This document shows, piece by piece, positions 49,981 through 59,669 of a stretch of 59,838 bases of DNA. The notes beneath the pieces are model-generated. The model made no database searches. It saw nothing but the letters and a program-made list of their open reading frames with translations, and was not told where the DNA came from. Location of the stretch: contig NZ_JAFHKI010000063.1 of assembly GCF_016937615.1 (NCBI RefSeq), forward strand, positions 1-59,838. The letters are read 5' to 3'. Numbering within the stretch: the stretch's first letter is position 1; every line of letters starts with the position of its first letter. The position numbers and the translations under genes were made by a program. This DNA comes from Pseudomonas lactucae (GTDB lineage Bacteria > Pseudomonadota > Gammaproteobacteria > Pseudomonadales > Pseudomonadaceae).

Positions 49981-51000
49981 ATGAACCTGTCCCCCCTCAA
50001 TCGCCGCCGGTTCGAGCGGTTCAAGACCAACAAGCGCGGCTGGTGGTCGCTGTGGCTGTTCCTGATCCTGTTCGTGCTCAGCCTGGGCGCGGAGCTGATC
50101 GCCAACGACAAACCGCTGGCCGTGCACTATGACGGCGGCTGGTACTTCCCGGCGCTCAAGCGCTATCCGGAAACCACCTTTGGCGGCGAATTCCCCTTGG
50201 AGGCCAACTACAAGAGCCCGTATATCCGCGAACTGCTCAAGGCCAAGGACGCCTGGACCCTGTGGGCGCCGATCCCGTTCAGCTACCAGAGCATCAACTA
50301 CGACCTGCGAGTACCGGCCCCGGCGCCGCCTTCGAGCGTCAACCTGCTGGGCACCGATGACCAGGGCCGCGATGTGCTGGCCCGGGTGATCTACGGCTTT
50401 CGCGTGTCGGTGCTGTTTGCCCTGACCTTGACCGTGCTCAGCTCGATCATCGGCGTGATCGCCGGAGCCTTGCAGGGTTTCTATGGCGGGTGGGTCGACC
50501 TCGCCGGGCAACGCTTTTTGGAAATCTGGTCCGGGCTGCCGGTGCTGTACCTGCTGATCATCCTCGCCAGTTTCGTGCAGCCCAACTTCTGGTGGCTGCT
50601 GGGAATCATGCTGTTGTTCTCGTGGATGAGCCTGGTGGATGTGGTGCGCGCCGAGTTCCTGCGTGGGCGCAACCTTGAATACGTGCGCGCGGCCAGGGCG
50701 CTGGGGATGCGGAACGGCGCGATCATGTTCCGCCATATTCTGCCCAACGCCATGGTCTCGACCATGACCTTCATGCCGTTCATTCTCACCGGCGCCATCG
50801 GCACCCTCACCGCCCTGGACTTCCTCGGCTTCGGCTTGCCCGCCGGCTCACCGTCGCTGGGCGAACTGGTGGCCCAAGGCAAATCCAACCTGCAGGCGCC
50901 GTGGCTGGGCATGAGCGCGTTTGCCGTGCTGGCGATCATGTTGAGTTTGCTGGTGTTTATCGGCGAGTCCGCTCGCGATGCCTTCGACCCGAGGAAATGA
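49981..51000 (+). CDS. nppC: ABC transporter permease, YejE/NppC-type
   Basis: 339 residues from MNLSPLNRRRFERFKTN at 49981. The frame is intact. It has a long periplasmic N-terminal loop (TTFGGEFPLEANYKSPYI), about six membrane segments, and the EAA loop EYVRAARALGMRNGAIMF. The last segment ends before GESARDAFDPRK. It is the second channel subunit. Overlap with nppB is close to none (one base gap), and the ATPase starts one base after its stop. Confidence 0.93.
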   Translation: MNLSPLNRRRFERFKTNKRGWWSLWLFLILFVLSLGAELIANDKPLAVHYDGGWYFPALKRYPETTFGGEFPLEANYKSPYIRELLKAKDAWTLWAPIPFSYQSINYDLRVPAPAPPSSVNLLGTDDQGRDVLARVIYGFRVSVLFALTLTVLSSIIGVIAGALQGFYGGWVDLAGQRFLEIWSGLPVLYLLIILASFVQPNFWWLLGIMLLFSWMSLVDVVRAEFLRGRNLEYVRAARALGMRNGAIMFRHILPNAMVSTMTFMPFILTGAIGTLTALDFLGFGLPAGSPSLGELVAQGKSNLQAPWLGMSAFAVLAIMLSLLVFIGESARDAFDPRK

Positions 51001-51001
51001 G

Positions 51002-52601
<1,600 letters not shown>

Positions 52602-52720
52602 TGCATGGCCCACTAAATCGCCGACGCGACGTAGCACACCGCGCTGAAGCTTGAACAATCGCCGGTTTTGTATAAGGCTGCTCCCCGACGCATTCAATCA
52701 CCGCCTGGGAGCGCCTGCCC

Positions 52721-53596
52721 ATGACCGCCGCTACCGCACCGCTGTTCTGGCGCGACCCCGCGTTGCCCTTTATCGAATCACGAACCATCGCCGACGGGCG
52801 CAAGGTCACTTACACCCGGCACGCCCATGAGCACTTTTCCCTCGGTGCAATCACGGCCGGGCGCAGCTATTACCACTACGGCGACGAGACCTTCCAGATC
52901 AGCGCCGGCACCGTGGTGTTGATGAACCCTGGCGATGTGCACGCCTGCAATCCCATCGAAAACGAGCCGTGGTCCTACCACATGCTCTACCTCGACACGC
53001 ACTGGCTGACCGACTTGCAGCACCAGTTGGGCTTCAGCACCGACCAGGGTTATCGCCCGTTCAACACGCCGTACACCCACGACACGGTGCTGTACAGCGG
53101 CCTGCTGGCGTTGTACCGATTGCTGCTCGACGAAGATGCCGAACTGCTGCAAAAACAAAGCGCGCTGGTGAGTTATTTCAGTGAAGTCCAACAACGGCTC
53201 AACCCCGCCAACACCCCTGTGCGCGAGGTCAACCACAAGCTGGAGCGGGCGGCGGACTACATCCGCGAACACTGCACCCAGGCGCTGAAACTGGAAGACA
53301 TCTGCCTGGCGGCCGAGCTGTCGCCGTCCTATCTGATTCGTGCGTTCAAGCAGTATTACGGGCTCACGCCCCATGCCTTTCTGGTCAACCAGCGTATCCA
53401 GTTCGCCCGCACGCAATTGCGCAATGGCGAATTGATTGCCGAGGTCGCCCTCGCCGCCGGTTTCGCCGACCAGGCGCATTTCCAGCGGGCGTTCAAATTA
53501 CATTTTGCCGCCACGCCAGGGCAGTACCGCGACCGGCTCAAGCCATCAGCAAATAACCCACACTGGCCACCAGCAACGCGGCCATTGAGCGGTTGA
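52721..53596 (+). CDS. AraC-family transcriptional regulator
   Basis: 291 residues from MTAATAPLFWRDPALPF at 52721. The N-terminal cupin domain has RHAHEHFSLGAITAGRSYYHYGDETF and GTVVLMNPGDVHACNP. The C-terminal double helix-turn-helix is ADYIREHCTQALKLEDICLAAELSPSYLIRAF with the later FADQAHFQRAFKLHFAATPGQYR. The stop lies 59 bases inside the converging LysE gene. AraC-type regulators are often paired with LysE exporters, so it probably controls that exporter. Confidence 0.9.
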   Translation: MTAATAPLFWRDPALPFIESRTIADGRKVTYTRHAHEHFSLGAITAGRSYYHYGDETFQISAGTVVLMNPGDVHACNPIENEPWSYHMLYLDTHWLTDLQHQLGFSTDQGYRPFNTPYTHDTVLYSGLLALYRLLLDEDAELLQKQSALVSYFSEVQQRLNPANTPVREVNHKLERAADYIREHCTQALKLEDICLAAELSPSYLIRAFKQYYGLTPHAFLVNQRIQFARTQLRNGELIAEVALAAGFADQAHFQRAFKLHFAATPGQYRDRLKPSANNPHWPPATRPLSG

Positions 53597-54125
53597 ACAC
53601 GCGCACGCCCCGGGGGTTGCCCAAGTAGCGGCGCAAAAAGGTGCCGGCATAGGCCCAGCACGCCACCGACAGGTAGCAGATCACCAGGTAGAGGCTCGCA
53701 AACAGCCACACCTGCCGGGCATCGCCATCGGCCACAAACAAGCCCATCCCCGCCACACACGCCAGCCATGCCTTGGGGTTGAGCCACTGCATGATCGCCC
53801 CGTAGAGCATCGACGGCGCGCTGGCGCTACCCTCGGCGTCCAGCCGGCCGTCATCCGTCGCCAGTTTCCAGGCCATGTACAGCAAAAAAGCCACCCCGCC
53901 CCATTGGATCAACTGGGTCAGTATCGGCCACCGCAGCAGCACCTCATGCAAACCCAGGCCGATCAGCACCAGCAACACCGTGAAACCAACCGCCGCGCCG
54001 AACACATGCTTCTGGCTGGCGACAAAACCGAAGCGCGCGCCTGAACTCAATGCCACCACATTGACCGGTCCGGGGGTAATGGAGGTGGCCAGGGCGAAGG
54101 CGGCCATGGAAAGGATCAAGCTCAT
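53538..54125 (-). CDS. LysE-family amino acid/metabolite exporter
   Basis: 195 residues from MSLILSMAAFALATSITPGP at 54125. It has the RhtB/LysE signature ITPGPVNVVALSSGARFGF and about six transmembrane segments, with MQWLNPKAWLACVAGMGLF in the third. It exports an amino acid or similar metabolite. The 3' end overlaps the AraC gene by 59 bases in antisense. Confidence 0.92.
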   Translation of the reverse strand: MSLILSMAAFALATSITPGPVNVVALSSGARFGFVASQKHVFGAAVGFTVLLVLIGLGLHEVLLRWPILTQLIQWGGVAFLLYMAWKLATDDGRLDAEGSASAPSMLYGAIMQWLNPKAWLACVAGMGLFVADGDARQVWLFASLYLVICYLSVACWAYAGTFLRRYLGNPRGVRVFNRSMAALLVASVGYLLMA

Positions 54126-54243
54126 TGCGGTTACCTTTTATGAGAATGCATAAAGAGGCACCACGGTATAAGGCCCGACCAAAACGGTATTGAACAAAAT
54201 CACCCTGGGCCGTTGATCAACGAAAAGTGCGCACGCTTGCCGC

Positions 54244-54348
54244 TGATGCTGCGAAGGCCATCAGGGCGGCTGGAGCCTGGGCAAGGTGACCCTGGCGCAA
54301 TTGACCGAAGATTTTGACGAACGCTACCGTGTCGCCATGCTGCCTTAA
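54244..54348 (+). pseudogene. Possible C-terminal gene remnant
   Basis: A frame without a start codon runs from a stop at 54244-54246 to TAA at 54346-54348 and reads like the end of a real protein: GGWSLGKVTLAQLTEDF then DERYRVAMLP. The lack of any start or promoter, and the overlap with the end of the RNase T2 gene on the other strand, suggest a decayed fragment. Family not recognised. Confidence 0.3.
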
Positions 54349-54974
54349 CGCTGCGCAGGGATGCGAATGTCACCGTCGCGGCATTGGCTTTTGACACTGC
54401 GCGGGCAGCCGGCGAAGGCCAGGTCCTTGGTCAGGCACACGCGTACCTCCGACAGCACGTTGCCTTTGCAGATCACCGCCAGCCCGTGGCTGCCCAGGCG
54501 TGGGTTGCTCTCGCGAAACAACGCCTCGATCTCACGGGCCGGCAACGATGCGGGCGTATTGAACGGCTGCAGCTGCGATGGGATGACCACCACACCCAGC
54601 GCTGCATCGGTTTTTTCCAGGTACACCAGCGGCGCAAGCCCGCTGCAGGTGCCATGTTTGGCCCATTCGTGCTTGAGCAATGCACGCGTCGGAAACAGTG
54701 TGGCGCCCTTGTCCATCTCTTCACGCGTCAGGCGCGACTGCACATCGCAGGAAGCCGGCCACCCTCCCCGCGCGTATTGCGGCCACAAACCGTGCAGCAC
54801 GAAGCCATAGCCCTTGCCCGAACATTGTTCGTTGTCCGGATGCGTCAGGCAAAACGTCGGCGACCACGCCAGCGACAACACGTAGAAATCAAACGCCCCA
54901 GGCGTCCCCTGGCTACGCGGTGCCGCCATTGCGCTGGTGGCGATGACCAGCCACAACGCTATCGCGTATTTCAT
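54345..54974 (-). CDS. Ribonuclease T2 family protein, secreted
   Basis: 209 residues from MKYAIALWLVIATSAMA at 54974. The signal peptide ends near residue 18. The two catalytic motifs are present: CAS1 with His in FVLHGLWPQY and CAS2 with HEWAKHGTCSG. Paired Cys residues fit disulfides in the periplasm. It is a non-specific endoribonuclease. A 14-residue upstream extension of the frame is rejected as it precedes the signal peptide. Confidence 0.93.
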   Translation of the reverse strand: MKYAIALWLVIATSAMAAPRSQGTPGAFDFYVLSLAWSPTFCLTHPDNEQCSGKGYGFVLHGLWPQYARGGWPASCDVQSRLTREEMDKGATLFPTRALLKHEWAKHGTCSGLAPLVYLEKTDAALGVVVIPSQLQPFNTPASLPAREIEALFRESNPRLGSHGLAVICKGNVLSEVRVCLTKDLAFAGCPRSVKSQCRDGDIRIPAQR

Positions 54975-55018
54975 CCGTCTATTCCTTGGAAAAGTGAGTT
55001 GCGCCCAATCTGACACGA

Positions 55019-55999
55019 CTACCCAGGATAATTGGGGTTACGTTGCAGCACCTTGTCCAGGATCCGATCGGTCTTCAGCGCCTCGATCGCCAGCGAAGGA
55101 TGCTCGGATTCGCCACGAATATGTGCGTTCATCGCCACCACGTGGTGCCACTGGATATGCGCGTGACACGGCACTTCCAGCACTTCGCTGACCTCGCCTT
55201 CAAGGCGCAGGGGCTGGTCTTCGAAGACTGCAAACGTTATGCGACCCGTGCTGCCGATCAGCTCGACCTTGTCCTCGCGCCGGTCCGCGACAAAGTTCCA
55301 GCAGCCCATGCCCAAGGCTCCCGAACCGAAGGTCCAGCACGCCGTCACCGCGTCTTCAGCCGCATAACGCCCGGCCTGGTGCGCAGTGAAACCTGAGACT
55401 TCGATGATATCCCCGGCCAGATACTGGAACAGGTCAAAGCCATGGCTGGCCAGATCGGCAAAGTAACCACCGCCGGCGACCAGCGGGTCGGTGCGCCAGT
55501 TGGCCGCGCTGGCGTCCTCGGCACCCGGCGGCTTGCAGAAGGCCCAGGTAAGGTGACGCAACTCGCCGATGCGCCCGTCCCTCAGCCACTCGCGCACCTG
55601 TTGGAAGCGCGGCAACGAACGCCGGTAGTAGGAAACAAACAGGTGCAACCCGGCGCGCTCAAAGGTGCGCTGCATCAAGGCACTCTGCTCGGCATTCAAT
55701 GCCATGGGCTTCTCGACACAGCAATGTTTGCCCGCCGCCGCGACCATCAGGCTGTACTCCAGGTGGCTGTCGGGCGGTGTGGCGATGTACACCGCGTCCA
55801 CTTCGGGGTCGTTGATCAACGCCTGGGCGTCGGTATAGAAACGCGCGATGCCATGCCGTGCCGCATAATCGCGCACCGCCGCCTCGCGACGCCCCATCAC
55901 CGCCACCAGCGCCGAACCTGGCGCTTTATAGAAAGCGGGTCCACTCTTCAACTCAGTGACACTGCCACAGCCGATCATGCCCCAGCGTATGGTGTTCAT
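55019..55999 (-). CDS. Gfo/Idh/MocA-family oxidoreductase
   Basis: 326 residues from MNTIRWGMIGCGSVTELK at 55999. The Rossmann loop GMIGCGSV at the N-terminus, DAVYIATPPDSHLEY, and the family motif CVEKPMALN near residue 97 (catalytic Lys) are clear, followed by the C-terminal sheet domain with GGGYFADLASHGFDLFQYL. It oxidises a sugar or related polyol with NAD(P). Substrate unknown. An upstream 34-residue extension is rejected. Confidence 0.92.
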   Translation of the reverse strand: MNTIRWGMIGCGSVTELKSGPAFYKAPGSALVAVMGRREAAVRDYAARHGIARFYTDAQALINDPEVDAVYIATPPDSHLEYSLMVAAAGKHCCVEKPMALNAEQSALMQRTFERAGLHLFVSYYRRSLPRFQQVREWLRDGRIGELRHLTWAFCKPPGAEDASAANWRTDPLVAGGGYFADLASHGFDLFQYLAGDIIEVSGFTAHQAGRYAAEDAVTACWTFGSGALGMGCWNFVADRREDKVELIGSTGRITFAVFEDQPLRLEGEVSEVLEVPCHAHIQWHHVVAMNAHIRGESEHPSLAIEALKTDRILDKVLQRNPNYPG

Positions 56000-56126
56000 C
56001 CTTTGTCCTCGTGCTTTTTCATCAGTCGGGCAGTATCCACGTACCCACGGCCGCGCGCCATAACCACTTAGCATGACAATTGCATTACACTTTTGTGACA
56101 TTCATCCCGCCGCGGGAGCACAAACG

Positions 56127-56489
56127 ATGAAAATCAGGGCAACGGTCATTTGCGAGCACGAGGGGCACATCCTTTTCGTGCGCAAGGCCCGATCAAAATG
56201 GGCTTTGCCGGGCGGCAAGGTCGAACGCGACGAACGCCCGGTGGGCGCCGCCGAACGCGAGCTGGAGGAAGAAACCGGATTGAACGTGGACGGGCTGCTC
56301 TACCTGCAGGAGCTCAAGGCGCGCGACACGCTGCACCATGTATTCGAAGCGTCGGTCGTGAATGTCGACGAGGCGCGCCCTTGCAATGAGATCGTCGATT
56401 GCCAGTGGTACGCCTATGAGGCCCTGGACCAATTGGACACCACCGACGCCACCCGGCATATCGTCAGGTCCTTTCTACGGCGCCTTTAG
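56127..56489 (+). CDS. Nudix hydrolase
   Basis: 120 residues from MKIRATVICEHEGHILF at 56127 with 'gggagc' upstream. The Nudix box is complete: GGKVERDERPVGAAEREL then EEETGL. It hydrolyses a nucleoside diphosphate-linked compound; the exact substrate is not predictable. It is divergent from the Gfo/Idh gene. Confidence 0.93.
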   Translation: MKIRATVICEHEGHILFVRKARSKWALPGGKVERDERPVGAAERELEEETGLNVDGLLYLQELKARDTLHHVFEASVVNVDEARPCNEIVDCQWYAYEALDQLDTTDATRHIVRSFLRRL

Positions 56490-56547
56490 CTCTGCCCTCG
56501 CCCGTCCCTCTGGTTTCGCCCCTTCGTTTTCTGCCGTTCGTCACGGC

Positions 56548-57018
56548 TTATTCATCGCCGACGCGATGGGCACGTTCCGCTCCCCGTAAATACAAGGCCT
56601 CCACCAGCTTTTGCCGCTCATCTCGTGGTAACTCACTGGCAAACTGCGCCAACGTCGTGTCCACCAGCGCCCTGAGCGCCGTGTCGGCTTCCCGCGCCTT
56701 CGCCAGTTCGGCCACCAGTACATCGCGATCCAGCGTGGGCGCTTGCAGTTGCTTGATCACCCCCATGCGTGCCTCGCGGCCAGCCAACACCAGTGGCTGG
56801 CTGTCGGCGCGATTGTGGCGCAGCAGCTGACGTAATTCCTTGCGCCGTTCCGGCGACAACTTGACCATGGCCTGACGCAGGCCGTGCTGGTTGACCATGG
56901 CTTCAGCCGGTGTAGCCCGGGCCATCCAATGATAAAGCCCACCGCCTACCCCACCGATCAAAAACACGTTGAGCAGTACCGAGACAAGCAACCACGGTTT
57001 TAGGGATCTGGGGGTCAT
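56548..57018 (-). CDS. Periplasmic heavy-metal-sensor-type protein (CnrX/Spy-like)
   Basis: 156 residues from MTPRSLKPWLLVSVLLN at 57018, whose ATG overlaps the anti-sigma stop (ATGA). One N-terminal membrane helix anchors a helical periplasmic domain with KLSPERRKELRQLL and LPRDERQKLVEAL, the helical-hairpin pattern of the heavy-metal-resistance (PF13801) and CpxP/Spy proteins. It is the last gene of the four-gene minus-strand operon. Inferred role: periplasmic signal sensor for the sigma/anti-sigma pair. Confidence 0.8.
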   Translation of the reverse strand: MTPRSLKPWLLVSVLLNVFLIGGVGGGLYHWMARATPAEAMVNQHGLRQAMVKLSPERRKELRQLLRHNRADSQPLVLAGREARMGVIKQLQAPTLDRDVLVAELAKAREADTALRALVDTTLAQFASELPRDERQKLVEALYLRGAERAHRVGDE

Positions 57019-57443
57019 TGCTCGGTTTCCTCGGCGTTGACGCTGAAGATGACCTGCGCGTCGCCTTGATCGAAGACGCTGGGCAACACCTCGGACGACA
57101 CCATTGGCAGCGGGACGCTCATGGACGCCACCAGCATGCCCGTGACGATACCGGCAACGCCCACGCCCACCAGCCCCGCGGGCGACAGCCAATTGGCGTA
57201 GCGCGACCAGAAAGATGCCGGTCTTGGTGCTGACTGACGTATCTGCCGAACCAGCGCCGGGTCGGTGAATATTTGATGGCTGTCCAGTTGCGTATCAAGC
57301 CAACCGGCCGCGGCCAACGCATTGCGCGCCTGCACGTTACCCGCGTCCAACAACGCTTGAGCCGAGCGCTGTTCTGCGGCAGGCCAACGCCGCAGGTCGG
57401 CGCCGTAGGCATCGGCCAGATAAGCAAATCGTTCAGAAGTCAT
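57015..57443 (-). CDS. Anti-sigma factor (single-pass membrane)
   Basis: 142 residues from MTSERFAYLADAYGADL at 57443, overlapping the sigma factor stop by 4 bases (ATGA). The N-terminal cytoplasmic domain (DLRRWPAAEQRSAQALLDAG) is helical; one membrane segment lies near residues 87-108 (GLVGVGVAGIVTGMLVASM); the tail is periplasmic. Both overlaps imply translational coupling of sigma, anti-sigma and sensor. It resembles CnrY/RseA-type anti-sigma factors in layout only. Confidence 0.85.
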   Translation of the reverse strand: MTSERFAYLADAYGADLRRWPAAEQRSAQALLDAGNVQARNALAAAGWLDTQLDSHQIFTDPALVRQIRQSAPRPASFWSRYANWLSPAGLVGVGVAGIVTGMLVASMSVPLPMVSSEVLPSVFDQGDAQVIFSVNAEETEQ

Positions 57444-58018
57444 GGTTTTCCCCTTCCTGGGCGGGCAAGCCCGGGTGTGTCGGCAAGTTGGCTGCGCAAC
57501 TGGCGTCGGGCCCGCGATAGCAGGCTCTCCAGCGCTTCGACGCTGATGTTCATCAGGGCCGCGGCGTCGATGTTCGACAGCTCCTGATAGTACTGCAACA
57601 CAATGGCTTCGCGCTGACGCTCGGGCAACGCCGCCAACGCGGCGGCCACGCGTGCATTGCGCTGGGCGGTGTCGAGTTGCTCATCGGCGGACGGCGCACT
57701 GTCCGCCAGCTCAAGCAGGTCGTACTCATCCAAAGGGCGTTCCTTGCGCCGACGCAAGCGGTCATGACACAGGTTGAGCGCCACGCGGTGCAACCAGGTA
57801 TCGAACCGCGCTTCGCCACTGCGCCAACGGGCGGCGTGACGCCAGATACGCAAAAAGCTCTCCTGAGCGACATCCCTGGCCTCGTCGGCATCGCCCAACA
57901 AGCGGCTGGCGAGCGCCAGCAAACGCGGAAGCTTGCGCCTCACCATTTCGTTGACGGCGGCAGGTTCGTTGTTGCCGATACGCGCCAGCAATTCAACGTC
58001 CGGATCAGTGTCTTTCAA
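57440..58018 (-). CDS. ECF-family RNA polymerase sigma factor
   Basis: 192 residues from MKDTDPDVELLARIGNN at 58018. Region 2 (ASRLLGDADEARDVAQESFL to RIWRHAARW) and region 4 (ALPERQREAIVLQYYQE to ALESLLSRARRQLRSQL) are clear. It is followed by its membrane anti-sigma factor and a periplasmic sensor, so it is probably released by an envelope or metal stress. The YXWGXW gene starts the operon 19 bases upstream. Confidence 0.93.
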   Translation of the reverse strand: MKDTDPDVELLARIGNNEPAAVNEMVRRKLPRLLALASRLLGDADEARDVAQESFLRIWRHAARWRSGEARFDTWLHRVALNLCHDRLRRRKERPLDEYDLLELADSAPSADEQLDTAQRNARVAAALAALPERQREAIVLQYYQELSNIDAAALMNISVEALESLLSRARRQLRSQLADTPGLARPGRGKP

Positions 58019-58036
58019 TCGGGCGATTCCAGAAAA

Positions 58037-58348
58037 TCAGCGGATCCAGTGCCCTTCACGCCAGTACCAATTGGGGCCGTGAGCTTCCCAATGGCCGGGT
58101 TCCCAGCGCGCATTACGCATCACCGGCTGCCAGTGACCCGGCACCCACGCGTAGCCGCGGCCTTCCCAACGCCAGTGCCCACGGTCCCAGGCGTAGCCTG
58201 GCCGCTCGACCGGAACCATCTCCACGCGCTGCGGCGGCGGTGCCTCACGGATGATGACTTCGGTCTGGGCAAAGGCCGGCGTGCTGACGAACGCGGCAAA
58301 CGCCAACGGGGCAAACAAGGCACAGCGCAATCTGGCCAGTGGGCTCAT
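58037..58348 (-). CDS. YXWGXW-repeat secreted protein
   Basis: 103 residues from MSPLARLRCALFAPLAF at 58348. The signal peptide ends near residue 28 (TPAFA). The mature part is built of Trp/Gly-His-Trp repeats: PGYAWDRGHWRW, RGYAWVPGHWQP, ARWEPGHWEAH and YWREGHW. It is an envelope protein of unknown function, first gene of the ECF operon, so it is a plausible target or sensor of the same stress. No other repeats are seen. Confidence 0.85.
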   Translation of the reverse strand: MSPLARLRCALFAPLAFAAFVSTPAFAQTEVIIREAPPPQRVEMVPVERPGYAWDRGHWRWEGRGYAWVPGHWQPVMRNARWEPGHWEAHGPNWYWREGHWIR

Positions 58349-58569
58349 GGCAACTCCTTCATCGGCGTGCGAATACACGCTGCTGATGGGTTGAACGGCG
58401 GGTGTCGAAAAATCCGTCGCGAGTCGCGCCGATTTTTTCAGGCTCGGGTCGAAAGGCAGTATCGCCCGGGGTTTGGCGAGACTTGATGAAATGTTTGAAA
58501 GGATCGCGACGGATTTGCGCGTGTGGCGGCGTTCAAGGTTTAACGCCGCACATACCATGAGGAAACATC

Positions 58570-58716
58570 ATGTCCCGTCGCATATCCATGCTGGTCGCCG
58601 CCCTGTTGATTGTCAGCCTCAGCGGCTGCGTAATCGTGCCCGAGCACCGGCATTGCTGCTGGCGCTATTACGGCGCAACCGACACCCTCTCGCCTGCCGC
58701 CACGGCCCACGTTTGA
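58570..58716 (+). CDS. Small lipoprotein, 48 residues
   Basis: ATG at 58570 after 'gagga'. The signal peptide MLVAALLIVSLSGC has a lipobox (LSGC), so the mature peptide starts at Cys20 and reads CVIVPEHRHCCWRYYG with a His-Cys-Cys cluster. It is divergent from the ECF/YXWGXW operon, with 221 bases between. It may bind metal and belong to the same envelope regulon. Too short for a reliable family call. Confidence 0.7.
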   Translation: MSRRISMLVAALLIVSLSGCVIVPEHRHCCWRYYGATDTLSPAATAHV

Positions 58717-58762
58717 TGCCGTGTATCCACAGTAACATTTGAAGTCGAGGCCAAATCACAGG

Positions 58763-58803
58763 CAAAAAAAATCCCAAGTAGCTGATGGAAACTTGGGATT
58801 TAA
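58763..58803 (-). terminator. Intrinsic terminator of the candidate small RNA
   Basis: Stem AAATCCCAAG with CTTGGGATTT, 13-base loop, followed on the minus strand by eight T. On the plus strand the following bases are TAAAAATGC, which is not a T run, so it serves the minus strand. Confidence 0.85.
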
Positions 58804-58873
58804 AAATGCATAAACCGTGGGAGGTGAACGCACGGCTATAGTAACCACTGTAAAAACGTGCAACAAGATTATT

Positions 58874-58975
58874 TTAATCCTTTCGTCGGATTGCTAGTGT
58901 CGTAAGCCCTTCAATAACCACATGTTTTTTAAGGTGGCGATGGATAGAAGTGCCACTTTTTGGTGCAACTTCCAT
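58874..58975 (-). CDS. Micro-ORF, 33 residues
   Basis: ATG at 58975 with 'aaagga' 8-9 bases upstream (AAAAGGAATTAGCT). The peptide MEVAPKSGTSIHRHLKK continues HVVIEGLTTLAIRRKD and then TAA. It is basic and soluble without a membrane segment. It could be an effector or leader peptide of the small RNA. Composition is AT-richer than the neighbours. Function unknown. Confidence 0.45.
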   Translation of the reverse strand: MEVAPKSGTSIHRHLKKHVVIEGLTTLAIRRKD

Positions 58976-59021
58976 AGCTAATTCCTTTTATAAAAAAGGG
59001 TTATTGAATAAGTGCCACGCA

Positions 59022-59357
59022 TTATTTACGCGCCACTTTGTAGCGCACGCAGTCCTGATAGAAGCTCTGGCGAATCGCCTCGGGTTTAAGGCGTGAGCGA
59101 CTGTCATAGGTCTGCTCGGTGATGCCCATCGCCATCATGCGCATCCACGATTTGTTGAACTTGATGGTCTGGATCTTCTGCCGCGCGGCGTACAGCGACA
59201 CCCCCGACAACTTGAGTTCCTGCGCCCTGGCGGCGGTGCCGGCGCCCCAACTGCACATGTACTTGTCACCCTCGCGCAGCTCCCGGGCCTGCACGGCCGC
59301 CGCGCCACCGGCCAGAGAACAGGCGATCAGCATGATTCCAACAGTGCGCATTTGCAT
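59022..59357 (-). CDS. Hypothetical periplasmic protein, 111 residues
   Basis: From MQMRTVGIMLIACSLAGG at 59357. The signal peptide ends near residue 24 (VQA). The mature domain is small, with two Cys (YMCSW and QDCVRY) that could form a disulfide, and basic helices. Family not recognised. The stop lies about 46 bases upstream of the micro-ORF on the same strand, so the two might share a transcript. Confidence 0.7.
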   Translation of the reverse strand: MQMRTVGIMLIACSLAGGAAAVQARELREGDKYMCSWGAGTAARAQELKLSGVSLYAARQKIQTIKFNKSWMRMMAMGITEQTYDSRSRLKPEAIRQSFYQDCVRYKVARK

Positions 59358-59669
59358 CCCTACCTAACCACCTGAAAATAAACGCGATTCTGGCGAGGTT
59401 TTTGTTACAAAGGGGCCATTAAATTGCCTTATCGGACAGCTGAACCGATGGCGAGCGAACTGGCTCACGCTGGGGCCGGCGCTATCCGGGATTGCTCTTC
59501 CACGTCTTGCTGCAATCAGTTGAGTCGCTTTTTTGTGTAGCCCTTTGGGCTGGGTTTGCGCGCTTTTTCTCTGACCTTGGTCAGCCCATTCTGATTTTCC
59601 CAACCGTTCATCCAGCCGCTTTTTGCTGCGGCATTCTCCGACGCCTTGCCCCCTGCCGAGACGTCACGG
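59358..59669. other. Intergenic region without a supported gene
   Basis: 312 bases between the periplasmic protein and the partial gene at the end. A hairpin AGCCC-TTT-GGGCT is seen at 59539-59551. The minus-strand frame that crosses it shows no protein-like features. Confidence 0.5.

Larger units (their letters stand above)
58755..59000 (-). ncRNA. Candidate small RNA / dual-function transcript
   Basis: On the minus strand a stem AAATCCCAAG/CTTGGGATTT (58769-58803) is followed by a T8 run (58763-58770), a strong intrinsic terminator for a leftward transcript. Upstream lie a second hairpin, CCGTG/CACGG (about 58816-58836) whose loop on this strand is CGTTCACCTCC (an anti-Shine-Dalgarno-like sequence), the micro-ORF at 58874-58975, and an A/T-rich promoter-like stretch 'ttttttataaaagg' just before its ATG. 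Boundaries are estimates, and no named Pseudomonas RNA was recognised. Confidence 0.5.

Noticed and set aside
54969..55016. Longer start for the RNase T2 gene
   Set aside because: It would place residues before the signal peptide.
59364..59603. 79-residue minus-strand frame
   Set aside because: No ribosome binding site, no protein-like composition, and it crosses a hairpin.
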